Program-made: the position numbers and the translations under genes | Part shown: piece after piece, positions 35,040-47,800 of the stretch | How positions within the stretch are numbered: the first letter of the stretch is position 1 | How the letters are laid out: every line of letters starts with the position of its first letter | The notes under the pieces: model-generated | The model's input: the letters and a program-made list of their open reading frames with translations, nothing else | What the model was told of the DNA's origin: nothing | The model's database searches: none | Source: Siphonodentalium dalli | Lineage: Eukaryota; Mollusca; Scaphopoda; Gadilida; Siphonodentaliidae | NCBI GenBank assembly: GCA_032622095.1 | Contig: CP136067.1 | Location: 80,566,705 to 80,630,704, forward strand | Direction of reading: 5' to 3' | DNA: 64,000 bases

Positions 35040-35940
35040 GCCTGAGTAGGTTTATGAAAACACTTGAGAATGTTCATATACATCAATTCAATTATAAGAA
35101 GACGCATGTTATACACATGGGCCACAACAATTAATCCTCGCAATATATATGTGATGTCTGATGTTCCAGAAAATCCACCAATATTAGTCAGCCCATCAGA
35201 AAAAGACTTAGGAGTAACGATTGATGAAAAATTGAAATTTGACATCCACATTAACGTTGTACATATGTAGTAAGGCATACCGAATCCTCGGCATAATAAA
35301 AAGAACATTCGTCAGTTTGGAATTGGACACGTCCAGATAGTTATACATATCCATGGTAAGACCTGTATTGGAGTACTGTAACACTCTTTGGCACCCACAC
35401 CATAAATACCAGTGTGTGTCACTAGAGTGTGTACAACGCCGTACTACAAAAATGGTCCCACAACTTAAAGAACTGGATTATAAACAAAGATTAATACGTC
35501 TCAATTTGATGTCAGTGAAGTTTCGCAGATTCCGTGGAGATATGATAGAGACCTTCAAAATTTTAAAACAGTCTTACAACGTAAATCCGGACTTGGTTTT
35601 TCAAAGATCATTATCTACAACCACAAGGGGTCACTCGCTGAAATTACAATTGCCTCGTAAAACTAAAGACATAGGCAAATATTATTTCACCCAGAGAGTT
35701 ATTATACCATGGAACAATTTACCAGAGATGATTGTTTCATCCGTCAACCTGACGCAGTTCAAAAAACTGATTGACTCATATTTCTATAGCCCATGTAGCC
35801 TGAAATATGAGTACGATGAGTGATTTTAACATATTGATTTTATGATTACGTTATAATTTATATCCATGTTTCAAATCAGAACAAAAAGTCGGATGACTTG
35901 TTTCGAAATAAATGATACTGATAGTGATACTGATACTGAT
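35040..35940 (+). pseudogene. 5'-truncated CR1/jockey-type LINE, C-terminal end of reverse transcriptase
   Basis: The decayed reading frame contains PSEKDLGVTIDEKLKFDIHI, then KAYRILGIIKRTF, then an open stretch 35353-35823. That stretch includes MVRPVLEYCNTLWHPHHKYQ and ECVQRRTTKMVPQL. These are the conserved motifs downstream of the RT catalytic core in jockey/CR1-type LINEs. At least one frameshift (near 35131) and two stops (near 35268 and 35338) break it. After the stop a short 3' UTR ends in GATACT repeats, a typical LINE tail. The catalytic YADD part is absent. Confidence 0.85.
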
Positions 35941-37231
35941 TTAACTCTTTCGCTGCCAAACGCGCATAAATGCGAACTTCGTAGACGCTGCCAATCGCGC
36001 ATTTTTGCGAATTTGGTATGTAGTCTAATGTATGTGATATAACTCTATTCTTTCCGACATGTTTGACAGTGTACAATGTATTTATCTGTAGTACTGTTGC
36101 GCGCGAACAATTTAAATCGACAATGTCCTCAAGGTCATGCTATTTCTGACGTTATGGAGGTACAGTCAGAGCCGGAATATTGCGTCATTGTTATTAGCAC
36201 GTGGTTATCAGTCGAAAATGGCTGCTCGCAAAAGACTCAGGACTGAAGAAGTTATTGTTATTACCTCTATACTCTAATGGTCGAGGGGCGCCTGTGGTGC
36301 ATAAGTTACTTATACCTATTATTTGTGTGGGCAGTAGCCTCTATTATAGGGGCGCCTGTGGGATGGCGGGATGGGGTGGTGGGTGGGTAACTAACCTCTA
36401 TACTCTAATGATCGAGGGGCGCCTGCGGCGCATAAGATACTTATACCTATTATTTATAATACACCTTTACTGGTTTTGAACAACCCTTGTCTATTGTGTC
36501 GTTTTCCAGTGGTGATAACAGGCCACTAAATTAATTATGCTGGTGAGTTGACCATGCGTACGCCCGCGTGACCCATATAATTCACATAAATCATCGTAAA
36601 ACCCAATTTTCCTGAAATTCAAGATGGCCGTCAAGATCACGTGACTTATAAGGGGCGGGGCAGGGTCATATGTCCCCCTGCAGGTATATATACATATGGG
36701 TATGGTTATATTATATATATCTATATTTGGAATTGTACCAATCAGGGAATATTCAAGCAACCAAAGCACGAACTCAACAAAGTGCGCCATTGTATCCCAT
36801 TTTGCTACAAATAGGTGGCAACTTGCATAAATCCAAGATGGACGCCAAGGTCACGTGACCTATTTTATGTCCAAAGTCGGTTCATATAGGTTACTCCCGT
36901 GTACCTTACTGTTGGACATCGTATAATTGGGTTGAATATTAGAAAACAAACAACACACCCATTCATACCCACACAAACTGTACATATACAGGCAAATAGC
37001 CACTAATCCAAGATGGCCGCCAATGTCACGTGACCTTGGTGGGCGTGTCCACGGCGGCATTCGACAAGGTATACCTATGTCTATATACATGTGAAGTTTC
37101 AACTAATTATATTAGAAACTGCTTGAGATATAATGTATTACCCATATATACCTGAAATACATGGATATATGTACAGGATGCGTGGCACTGGGGGATACGT
37201 CTGTGGTGGCGGGTGGCAGCGAAAGAGTTAA
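35941..37231. mobile_element. TTAA-flanked piggyBac-type element, 1.3 kb
   Basis: The perfect 18-bp ends TTAACTCTTTCGCTGCCA and TGGCAGCGAAAGAGTTAA include the TTAA duplication. Subterminal CGCGCATAAATGCGAA / CGCGCATTTTTGCGAA repeats sit at the left. There are two copies of a GGGGCGCCTG..GCGCATAAG block (36280-36450) and three AAGATGG..GTCACGTGAC modules (36620, 36835, 37010). No transposase was seen. It is inserted directly after the LINE tail. Confidence 0.88.
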
Positions 37232-37300
37232 CTAACTGTGCTATCCGGCGTTGTTAATGCGAGTTAGAATGTATTTTACATGCTTTATGTCAGTACTAAA

Positions 37301-37359
37301 TCTATATCTATATTTGCGAATATCTGTCTTATATCTATATTTGCGAATATCTGTCTGTA

Positions 37360-37390
<31 letters not shown>

Positions 37391-40310
37391 GTTCTATAGA
37401 AATTCACAGGGGACCACCTAGATGGCACAAAAGGGGTCTAATAGGGGTAAATTTTTACGAGAAAGATAATGGCGAGGGTTAGAATTCTCTAAAGTGACGC
37501 CGTTGTTGTCAGGGGCAGAAAAGGGGGAGGGGCAGAATTTTTTTTGTCGCCGATTGCCTTCAAACTTATATATAATCATCCCCATAATATGAGGAATCTA
37601 ATGGTGTGGTTTAAATATGTCAAAAGTCGCGCCGTTCGCGTCAGGGGTGCCCAGAAGGGGAGAGGGGCACCAAAATTGATCAAAAATAATTTTAGCGCCG
37701 AATTCCACCAAATTGCACATTCTTCTGAGATCTTCTCCATGATACAAGGAATCTTATTGTGTGATTATAGACGCCAAATTGGTGTCGTTGGGATGAGAGA
37801 TTTGGGGTGGGGGGGGGGGGTGGGTGGGTACTAAATCTGATAAGAATTGGTTTAGTCGCCGATTGCCATGAACCTTATACAAATTCATCCCCATGGTATG
37901 AGGTGTCTAATGGCGTGGCTTAAAGCTGTCAAAAGTCGCGTCTTTCGAGTCAGGGGTGCACTGAAGGGAGAGGGGCACCACAATTGATACACAATATTTT
38001 TAGCACCAATTTCCACCAAATTGATACACATTCTTATCCATGATATGAGGAATCTAATCGTGTGATTTTAAAGACGTCACATTGGTGCTGCTTTGGTGAG
38101 AGATTGAGTGGGGTGGGGTGGGCACTAAAATGATAACAAATTTGTTTTGTCGCGGATTAGCACCAAACTTATAAATAATAATCTCCATGATATCAGGAGT
38201 CTAATTGTGTGGTTTAAAGATGTCAAAAGTTGGGCCATTCGAGTCTCGAGTCAGGGACACAAACATTGATAAACAATATGTTTAGCGCCGATTTCCACCT
38301 GATTGATACATATTCTTCTCCGTGATACGAATAAACTAATCGTGTGGTTTAAATGCGCCAAATTGGTGCCTTTTGGGTGAGAGATATGCAATGGTGGCCC
38401 TAAATTTGATACGAATTTGTATACTCGCCAATTTTCATAAATTTTATATATATTCATCTCTATAATGAGTCTAAGTGTGTGGTTTAATGATGTCAAAAGT
38501 GGCGCCGCTTGAGTCCGAAATAGGGACGGGAGGGTCACCAAAAACTTATAAAAATATGTTTAGTGCTAATTACCATCAAACTCATACACGTTCTTCTCAA
38601 ATGATACAATGAATAAAATATTTGCGAATATCTGTCTGTGTTCTATATATAACTTTAAGGGTACAATCGAGATGGCACCAAGGCGGTCTAACAGGGGTAA
38701 CTTTTTACGAGTAAGATAATGGTGCAGATTAAAACTTTCTAAAGTGACGTTGTCAGTGTCAGCAGCGGAGGGGCTATTTTTAGCGCAGATTTCGACCAAA
38801 TTGTTATATTATTCTTCTCTGTGATACGAGGAATATAAACGTGTGATTTAAAGACGCGAAATTGGTGCCGTTTGCGTGGCAGATGGGGGGGGGGGTAATA
38901 ACTATGATAAAAATTTGTTTAGTTGCCGATTACCACCAAACTGATGTATAATCATCTCAATTATATAATGCATGCATGAGTCTAATAGACATGGTTTAAA
39001 TATGACAAAAGTGGCGCGGTTAAAGTCATGCATGAGGGGAGTTGCACCAAAGTTGACACAAATATGTTTAGCACGGATTCCACCAAATTCATGCACGTTC
39101 TTCTCTAATGATATGATGAATTAAATCACATTTGGGGTCGTTTGGGTCATGGATGGCGAGAGGAGATTCACTAGCATTTATAATATTGTTCAATTCGCCA
39201 ATATCCAAGCAAGTTATATATAGGCCATCTCCATGTCGTTCTAAGGAGTTTTTGGTATTCCAATTTCACAATCTCGACAAATGGTGACCGAATTAAGTCA
39301 CTTGAACAATTATATCTTCTCAACTGTCATATTTATATGGGGATGGAAATCAGGGCATTCCTATTACGATCTAGCAACACAGATACATAGAAGAAAGCAT
39401 TAAATGTATATTTATATCAATCTATGTAAGAGATACATATATTCATTCAAACCGAGGGACCTTGAATCGTCAGAGGATTGCATATTAGAATGACTCACGT
39501 ATATATTATAACACGATTGTGCCTGTCCCATTCAATATAGTTTCCACAAAAAAAGTTACAATTGCCTAGCGATATGGAAATGGAGAGCAGGCCTGTTCAA
39601 CAATAGTGGTCACAGTGTGCAGTCAAATATGGTTACTTCTGAGATAAAGGAAAACGCAGTCTGTAGCACATTACTTTTCAGAATCATCCAATAGTGACAT
39701 CTGACTGATCTGACAAGGGTATATCTGCCCGATACAGAGGATATCTGTCATTTTTTTAGAACAGACTCATCGCCTAACATAAACAACTCAAAATATCGCT
39801 GCGTCGGGCACATGTAGCTGCTATACTTGGATAACATCATTTATTTTAAACTGAAAATGATTATCCAGAAAATAGCACCAGAACAGAGGAGCACCTAGAC
39901 ATATCTTTAAAACATCTGTATCTTCATGAAGATATGATAAACTAGATTGATTGATACATCTCTATGTAAAACACAATTGTCGTCTTTTATTTTGTCGAAC
40001 TTATGTGTTTATGATGTTCATGTTCCATGCTATAACGTCTGAAGTATACGCAGTTGTAAATAAATAAATACTTCTTTATTGGTGGGACGGATTAAACGCG
40101 ATAAACAAAATGATAATCGCTCTGACCTGACAAGGTGAGCCACTCCTTATATTCCATGTGTAAGAATCATGTTTTGTGATGCCATTTGGATATACAATTT
40201 ATGAGAATACGTGTAACACTTTGAGAGCAAGAGTATTCTCTATTCCCACCAAATATCCACAGAGGGTTTCACATCACTTTAACCTGGGCATCTCCGGGTA
40301 ACCCTGCTAG
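37301..40310 (+). mobile_element. Helitron-like element with internal ~300-bp repeats
   Basis: The 5' end TCTATATCTATATTTGCGAA follows an A. The 3' end has the stem ACCTGG/CCGGGT, then AACCCTGCTAG, followed by T. This matches Helitron insertion between A and T. A TGTC microsatellite (37346-37390) precedes several degenerate units (GCCGATTTCCACCAAATTGA, GATATGAGGAATCTAATCGT, AAGACGCCAAATTGGTGCCG). No Rep/helicase ORF was recognised. Confidence 0.65.
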
Positions 40311-40499
40311 TTTTACATAATAACAGCCCTAGCCTATACGTATATACATAATAATTGAATGGGTACTTATATACATGTATATATATGCTTTATCAATGCT
40401 AAAGACTAACCATTATCACTATTATCAATTCCACCACATGACACAAGCAACATCAGTTTCAGAATATGTATGTTACATCAATACAGTGAATACGATAAT

Positions 40500-41325
40500 C
40501 GCAGTCTGGGTTAGACGATGTTGGCACGGTTCCAACCCCGACATGGGCGAAAATCGGGACATCTCAATGTGCCATTACGGCCGTTCTCTGTCGTTCATAG
40601 CGGTTCAAAGCGCGCGATTTTTATATTCACACCGAAAGCGAATGAATCGCTTCGTCATGCACGCGCGATGATTATAGGGTATATAGATAATCGTTTGCTG
40701 GCAGGTCATAAATACAATGTATATGGACATTTTAAACATAATTTGCTCAACATAATTATACATGTAAGAGTTTTTCAAACTAATTTCATTGTCAAATATA
40801 ATATGTCAAGTGGAATGGTGCACAGATTTCCTAAATTATCATAGAAATTGAGTTTAATTGAATTTCATTCTATAATTCCAGTTTGGGAGTTTTTATTATC
40901 GGTGCATGGTGGGGTGCAAATTGTGGCCAAAGTGACTTCATAAGCCAGGAATTTTCTCTTCTCGTTTTGTTATTGTATAATCTTTCGACGTCATGCCACA
41001 CAGACACGCACGGTGTTGCACTTCAGTTACCAGCTTGTCGCTATTAAAGTCCTCTTTCACCCATGTTATCGCGGCGACAAATGAATATATCGCCTTCAAA
41101 TATAGGAGAAATACGCACGGATAAATATCAGATTTTGACCGCGACTCAATTATCTCGCTGATTTTCCACAACGCGAAAAATCGACGAAGCACAACATCAC
41201 TTCAATGACCGCGTCGTGGCCAGATATAGACTACGGTCGTTTGTGGTGTGAATATAAAATATACGGATGAGAGAAAACGTGGTAAAAATCGCGCGCTCGC
41301 GCCCGGTGTGAATTGACCTTTAATT
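40500..41325 (-). mobile_element. Harbinger-type remnant with MADF-like fragment
   Basis: On the minus strand, 41080-40938 reads DFNSDKLVTEVQHRACLCGM then TSKDYTITKREEKI. This resembles the start of a MADF/Myb-like DNA-binding domain, a companion protein of PIF/Harbinger transposons. The right terminus reads CCGGTGTGAATTGACC, and TTCACACC recurs near 41245 and 40628. The frame is broken and no DDE transposase is present. It lies about 400 bp upstream of PA2G4. Confidence 0.5.
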
Positions 41326-41690
41326 TCAATAAACATAGTTTTTAGGCGCGGTATTTGACATTGGGTGGGCTATCTTGACAACTTAGTCCTACAGATATGA
41401 ATAGCTTTAATTATAGTCAAAATATAGTCTTGACAGACTATCTAGATAGTATTAGCCTAAAGGTTGTGGAGACTCTAATTTTGAACTTTCACCGATAATC
41501 GAAATCGCGAAATGAGATTACACTGACCATGGCTTTTCAGTGACACAAAAGAACAAACGTGTTTGCTTGTGTTTATCTATCTCGTGTGAAAGTTCTCACA
41601 CAACGAGTGATAAGTTAAACACGACTTTTATACATCTCGCCGTTCAGTCGTTGCTGTTCCGTTTCATAGTCTTGTTCGTTCCGAATATTG

Positions 41691-41700
41691 TTTTCGCGCC
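41691..41700 (+). promoter_or_regulatory. E2F-type site in PA2G4 proximal promoter/5' UTR
   Basis: TTTTCGCGCC contains a perfect TTTSSCGC E2F/DP consensus and ends 36 bp before the PA2G4 ATG. The segment from about 41540 to 41736 holds more CpG than its surroundings and probably contains the promoter and 5' UTR. PA2G4 is linked to Rb/E2F in other animals, so an E2F site here makes sense. Function is inferred. Confidence 0.5.
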
Positions 41701-41736
41701 GTTTTTGTTTTGCCCCAAACACGTGAAACTTAAAAC

Positions 41737-41836
41737 ATGGCGGACAAGAAACACGAGAAAGATCAAGATGAGGAACAGACAGCGGCCGAAGATATTGTTG
41801 TCACCAAATATAAAATGTCAGGAGATATAATAAATG
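41737..41836 (+). CDS. PA2G4: PA2G4 exon 1 with start codon
   Basis: The ATG is in good context (AAACATGG, A at -3 and G at +4). The exon encodes [20 protein letters not shown], then [13 protein letters not shown] plus one base. It aligns with human PA2G4 from the acidic N-terminus through VVTKYKMGGDIAN. The donor is GTAAAT, phase 1. The in-frame extension downstream is intron read-through, not protein. Confidence 0.95.
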
Positions 41837-44800
41837 GTAAATTAACTCGATTGTTTGGTAAATGGTTCGCATTCATTCAGAATGTTCACGGGACTTTGTC
41901 GCAAACGAACAAAATCGCTGAATAATATCGGCCATGCGGCATGTGGTTTTCATGAGTTCTTGCACAATTTTACTGTTACTGTGGCACATGTGATTTCGGT
42001 ACTAAATTACTAATATCTTATTTATTTGGAACGTGGTTTCAGATTTAATTATATAATAGAGATCTTTTAAAATCATAATACCCCATGATACCATCAAAAA
42101 TGCCAGATACATTCAAAAACTTGTGTTACTGTCTTGTCATGACTCATTTATTTATAAATTATATTTTTATATGCCTGATTCTACCACTATCACTATCAGT
42201 ATCACTAGACATTGGAAAAGGTGACAACCTGAACCAATCGACCTGAGACAGACCACAGGGGTTTGACAAGATGATAGTAAATTATAATAAATATAAAATA
42301 TAGAGAATACATTATAATATAAAGAATAGGGTAGCAACTACAGCCAGTACAGAATTAGCAATTTGCGTCATATTTTTAAAATTTTTGGTAACACAAAAAT
42401 CAGAAACGGTAAATACGTTATCGATCGTGATATTCATTGCTATTATGACTATTATACATCAATCTGACCGCTGGGACTTAAGTGTTGAAACGATTAGCGA
42501 TTTTAACAAATCGACTAGTCACCAGATGTATTCGTCTACCGGTACTAGTCGACTAGTCGGACCCCTTCTAAGAGTACCGGTACCCATTTCTATGATTTTA
42601 TGCCACATAAAATGGACCATGTGGCATCGCAGTTTTGAGTATCCAACTCTTTGTTTCAGAACGTTCAAACGGAAAGCACGTGAACTATATAATCTCCCGT
42701 TTTGCCCGTGAGTCTCCTAATTTGATGTCTTAATTTAAACCTGACTCTCCTGCAACCTCCATATAGTCTCACATTTTGGGGAATGCAGATAATAAAAACA
42801 TTTTTTTTTTTTTTAAATTGTTGCCGGTAACCAGGAAATAAATAGGCAAGTCTCGTTCGTAAGTCTCCCTAACAAGGTGTCGGATGTGTTCTATTGTCTC
42901 TCTGAATAGGTGCCTCATGTTTTGGGGGAGGGGGTATGGCAGGGATTTTTTTAGGTGTCCTCAGGGTCCGGTAAACGGCCCCATTCCCAATGGGAAAAAG
43001 GCACCCTTTATTCCCAATTTTCAACCACCAAATTCCCAATTGTAGGCAGGTATATAATACTATCGAGTTTATTGAATAATTATCAATTTTTTTCCGAGTT
43101 TTGTACACAGTCGATCGATAAACGGCTGAAAACCCGTAGTAAATCGGCGATATCGGAACATGCCCACATCGTGTAATGGCAACCTAACTATTAGCTTAAC
43201 ATGTGAATTACCTCCCCTCTACCAGTCAGCGCATTTATGAAAGAGGGATGATAACTCTAAATAAATTGCTGATTTAAAACATGTGTACCGTACAGTAAAT
43301 ATAAATATAAATGTTTCGACCAACACATCCTGGGAAAGTCTTAGTGTCCCCATTAAGTAGTATTTAATATGTGTACACAGCAAGGACTAGAGATGGGCCG
43401 ATACTGGTGTTATCGGTAACGCCGATACCGATAAATTACGTTTTGTTATCGGCAGATACCGATACCGATATATTATACAGACCTGTATATATCCCAATAA
43501 TATGAATACAATTTAAGTAAACTGAAACATCCGTGTATACTGTGTAAGGATATATATCGGCGGATGTTGACATAGAAATCGGGGACGACACGTAGCCTAC
43601 AAGTATATATACATTGTGAACATGGTAAGTATACTGGACATTAATAGTAAGTGAATTCCCGACGGTAAGTATATACTTGGGGAACGATGGCATGACATCA
43701 GGATTGCCCACGGAAATAATTAAGTTTAAAGTTTGGGCTGCACGCGGCATCAATGTCAGAATATTGTGCACGCATAAATTAAAAATCTTTCGAGTTAATG
43801 GCAGTCTTTATTGACGATCAAAGAACTTCCGCATACACATTGGAATCTGGACAAACATTTTGTCATATATACATTGAAAATAAATTCCAATTCAGTCGTC
43901 AGAAATAAATGCTACAAATAAAAACACGGAGTCTTGCGTGGCTAAATTGTCCGTGAATGATATCAGTGTTGAGTGAAAGCTCGCTTTGTTCTAAGCCGCC
44001 AGCAACTTGGCAGACCATCTCTAAATTGTCCGTGAATGATATCAGTGTTGAGTGAAAGCTCGCTTTGTTCTAAGCCGCCAGCAACTTGGCAGACCATCTC
44101 ACACCTCGTGCGCGCGCAATTGAGCTCTTTTGGAAGCCAATGATCGGTGTGCATGATCAAAGCACAATGCAGTCACCGGATGTGTGACTTCATGGCATGG
44201 ACTGCACATGTCTGTTTGATGTTGCCGCTAAACATTTGAGTGATGAAAGCATGGAATTGACATGTTTGTGAACATGATGACTCGATGAGCATTTGTACTT
44301 GAGTGTTGCATTATACGCAAAATATATGCGACGTGTGATGCTTGTAGGCCTAATTAGAAAGTTTTTACACACAGTCATTGAAGTTGCTCAGCCTGAATTT
44401 CAAAGGCCGTTCATCCCGACACTATTCAACACATGTTTATTTGAGCTTTCACTCTGTCAATCAGGGTACCCTATTGCTCATAATGCTCACTGCTCAGTGC
44501 TAATAGATGTTTGCGATCCCGATTTGTTTTTGTGTCACTGACAGTACACTGTAGCCCATTGCAAGTATCCATAAAACGATATACTATGTCTGCATTAATT
44601 ACATGTAATTATGCTTAGGCCTACCACTGAGCGATTTTTATCCAAAATGATGTACTTTATACACAAATATGACACCTTTAAGTTACTGTTACATCGTTTT
44701 GCCGTCATCCATACGAATTTGTAACGGTTCTGTTGTAATCTGTGCAACGTCTTCTATATCGGCGATGATATCGGCAAGTTTGATATTTTGCCGATACCGA

Positions 44801-47800
44801 TATGTTACCGATAACAAAGTTATCGGCCAGATACCGATTATCGGCCCACCTCTAGCAAGGACTTGCATAAAGTTTAAAACAACTTCTCAATTTAATTCAC
44901 CCCGAACTGTATTCAGTAAACTAATTGCGTAGGTGTCTGGTGATGTAAAAACAGCATTTCACAATGACACCGCTGCCTGGATGAACATGAAAGATGCCGC
45001 CGACGTTATTCACACTTTCCCTGAACATCGTGATTAGCAATCGCTGGGTGGCAGCGAGGGACCCTGGACAGTGGGCTGGCTGCCACTCAGTGATTGCTAA
45101 TCATGTTGTTTACATTGTTGTCATGTGAGAGTGCAGTGAAGTGAAAAGAACTCACGCATGTTTTTAAAAAAAATATTTTTTCGATGAGCGGTAATCACTC
45201 GTGTTGTCTCTTCATGTGGTAGTACCGTACTCTGAGCTAAATATGGGAATGATAACACGGACACATTGATTTGGTATTAATTATTTTATTTTATTTATTG
45301 AATTACAACTAGATACCTATCCATCCTTGGGTATTTCATTACCATTTTTCCGTCGAAGTTTGGTGGATGGCTTGAATTCTTCCGTTGTTATCTGTGAATT
45401 TTCAACTTAACTGAGGCTGAGAAATGGAACTCAATGGGCTGGGATTTTACTCCATCTTTGAGTTACCTGTGTTTAAGTTGCGTTATACACCGACAATTAC
45501 GGTACTCTCGGGATCCAAATAAGCGTACGAAAATAAGCGTACGAAAATAAGCGTACTCGTACGCTTAACTATTTTCAAGAAGAAATCCCCCCTGTACGCT
45601 GCTTATTTGGGACCCTACGTTTATTAATTTATGGGGTTATAAAATTTACACCATGTTGTCAATATCACGACCATGGATCACAGGACTTATTCTACAATTA
45701 AAATGTTTTTTTTAACCCCAAAATCAGTTCCATAAGGCCTAAAAAATATATACGTTTGTTTCCGCTAACCCGACCGACCCTATTTTAAACCGCCGACTCT
45801 ATAAACTTTTTATTTTGAGATTTTTTTTTTTAAATATCTAAATCTCTATTATATTGGAAGAAAACCAACAATGATATTTTTGTTGTTGGTAATTAAAACA
45901 AATTAGGCATAATTCCATTGTAATTTGTAACTATTATTAATTAATTCGTTGGAATTACCGGTAGACGAGTGTGCAAGACCTACTTCCGGTATCGTTTCGT
46001 TATGAAATTGTCAATGCGTATGAAATAACTGCGGTACGTTTTTTCATTCAAAATTTATTTGAACTTTGACAAAACAATCTATGATCCGAGAATGGGTTAA
46101 TCCATTAGTTATTCAATATGATGACTTCACCACTACAATATAAATACATTAACTATTTAACCACAGCATAACATTTATTTCTACGAACATTTCATATTGG
46201 TACGTTGAATAGTGTCAAATAATGATCAAATTTCCTATTTTCGTGGTACATATACATCGTTTTTATCTTACAGTCACAATGGGCTTGATTCAGTGCAGCT
46301 TTAAACCTTCAGGTCTAACAAATATAGGGTTTCCACTTATCTAATTGAATTGAATTCAATTTTATTGAATTTAGAACAAATATTGTTTAAAAAGCAAACT
46401 TTTTTTTCAAAGTTATTATTTTTGTTTTTTTTAGAAATTAGAAGCTCGGTGACTCAAACCAATACACGTCCTCCCAAAGCCTCAGTAATTCATCTTAGAA
46501 GATTCCTCCTAGCTACTTAATTCAGCTTGGGCTATTTTTTTTGGACAAATGTTTACAAACAGTCATTTTCATATTTTTACCACGAAATTCAACCCCATAC
46601 TATTATTTTGCCCCGTATGTTTTTTTATGTCTTATGCGCCTGCGGCTATGGGAATATGCGCCGCAACCGCCCACAATAATAATATATAATGTATCTTATG
46701 CGCCATAGAGTGTCTGCAATGGCCCACAATAATAATATATATAAGCGTCCGCGCCCACCATCTCATCCCACCACGCATAGTGTCTTATGCGGAATGCTAG
46801 TGACTTCGTCCCAAAATGGCGACCTCATTCCGATTTTATGGGATTTTACGAGATCACCGACAAGTGGGACGAGGTCACCTTTTCAAGTACACAAGTACAC
46901 AAGTTTCAACCTAAATATATTAATCAATTGAATTATACAGTGAGTGAATTACTAGAGTTAACTGTCACTCTTTGATTGATTGATTGATTTTATTGACAAT
47001 GATAATAACACATGATATATAAATACAATAGATTGCTGATATATATAAACTTAAAAGGAGCAAACACATAGAATTGTACATAGTTTGTTCAGCCTCAGAT
47101 ATCCTTTTATTCGTGATGTTCAAAATCAAGCCTGGATATAAGAGGTCGGACACAGTCATTGACCGAGCCAAATACACCGATGACCGGCGCCGCCTTATTA
47201 TCGTCCGTCAGATTGTCCGGCGCCCATTATCTTCACAAAAAATATATAATTAAGGGGAAAACAACAAGTAGATGTATTATCCGCGGCAAAGACATTCAAT
47301 TACCACTACTGTGCACTAAATATCAAATCCCCCCACCAATACAACGCGTTTTACCGAAAACATCTTAATGATCCGTTCCGTATACAGGACCTATAAATGT
47401 AATTTTAATGCAACCTCTAACCTAAATTGTCCACGATTGATGATTGATCGCAAACTGCGAATTATCGCTGCCTTCACGTCCGCACTATTTACGACTTTCT
47501 ATTTTTAGAACGTGAAAAACCCAGAAAAAATGGCTGCCACTGGGGGGAAACTCCAACCAAGAAATACACTTCGTCGTGTTTTTCTCGTTTGACGTAAGAT
47601 ACACGGAGATGTCACAAGTTAAATCAGCACAAGCGTAATATATTCCACAAGTTAAGGGTGTTAGTTGGAGATTTAGTGGAAGAAATTCCCCAAAAATTCA
47701 TACTGGGTAGTTTTTAAATCGCCGTGTTTTGAAACATGTGCTCGTGTTTACTTGGGGGGGAAGCATGATGGGGTCATGGGCTAACATACTGAGAAGAAAC

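Noticed and set aside
35353-35823. 156-codon ORF as a host gene
   Set aside because: It is the C-terminal part of a LINE reverse transcriptase with broken upstream frames, so a retrotransposon relic.
41540-41830. 96-codon plus-strand ORF overlapping PA2G4 exon 1
   Set aside because: Out of frame with the clear PA2G4 coding exon and mostly 5' UTR sequence.
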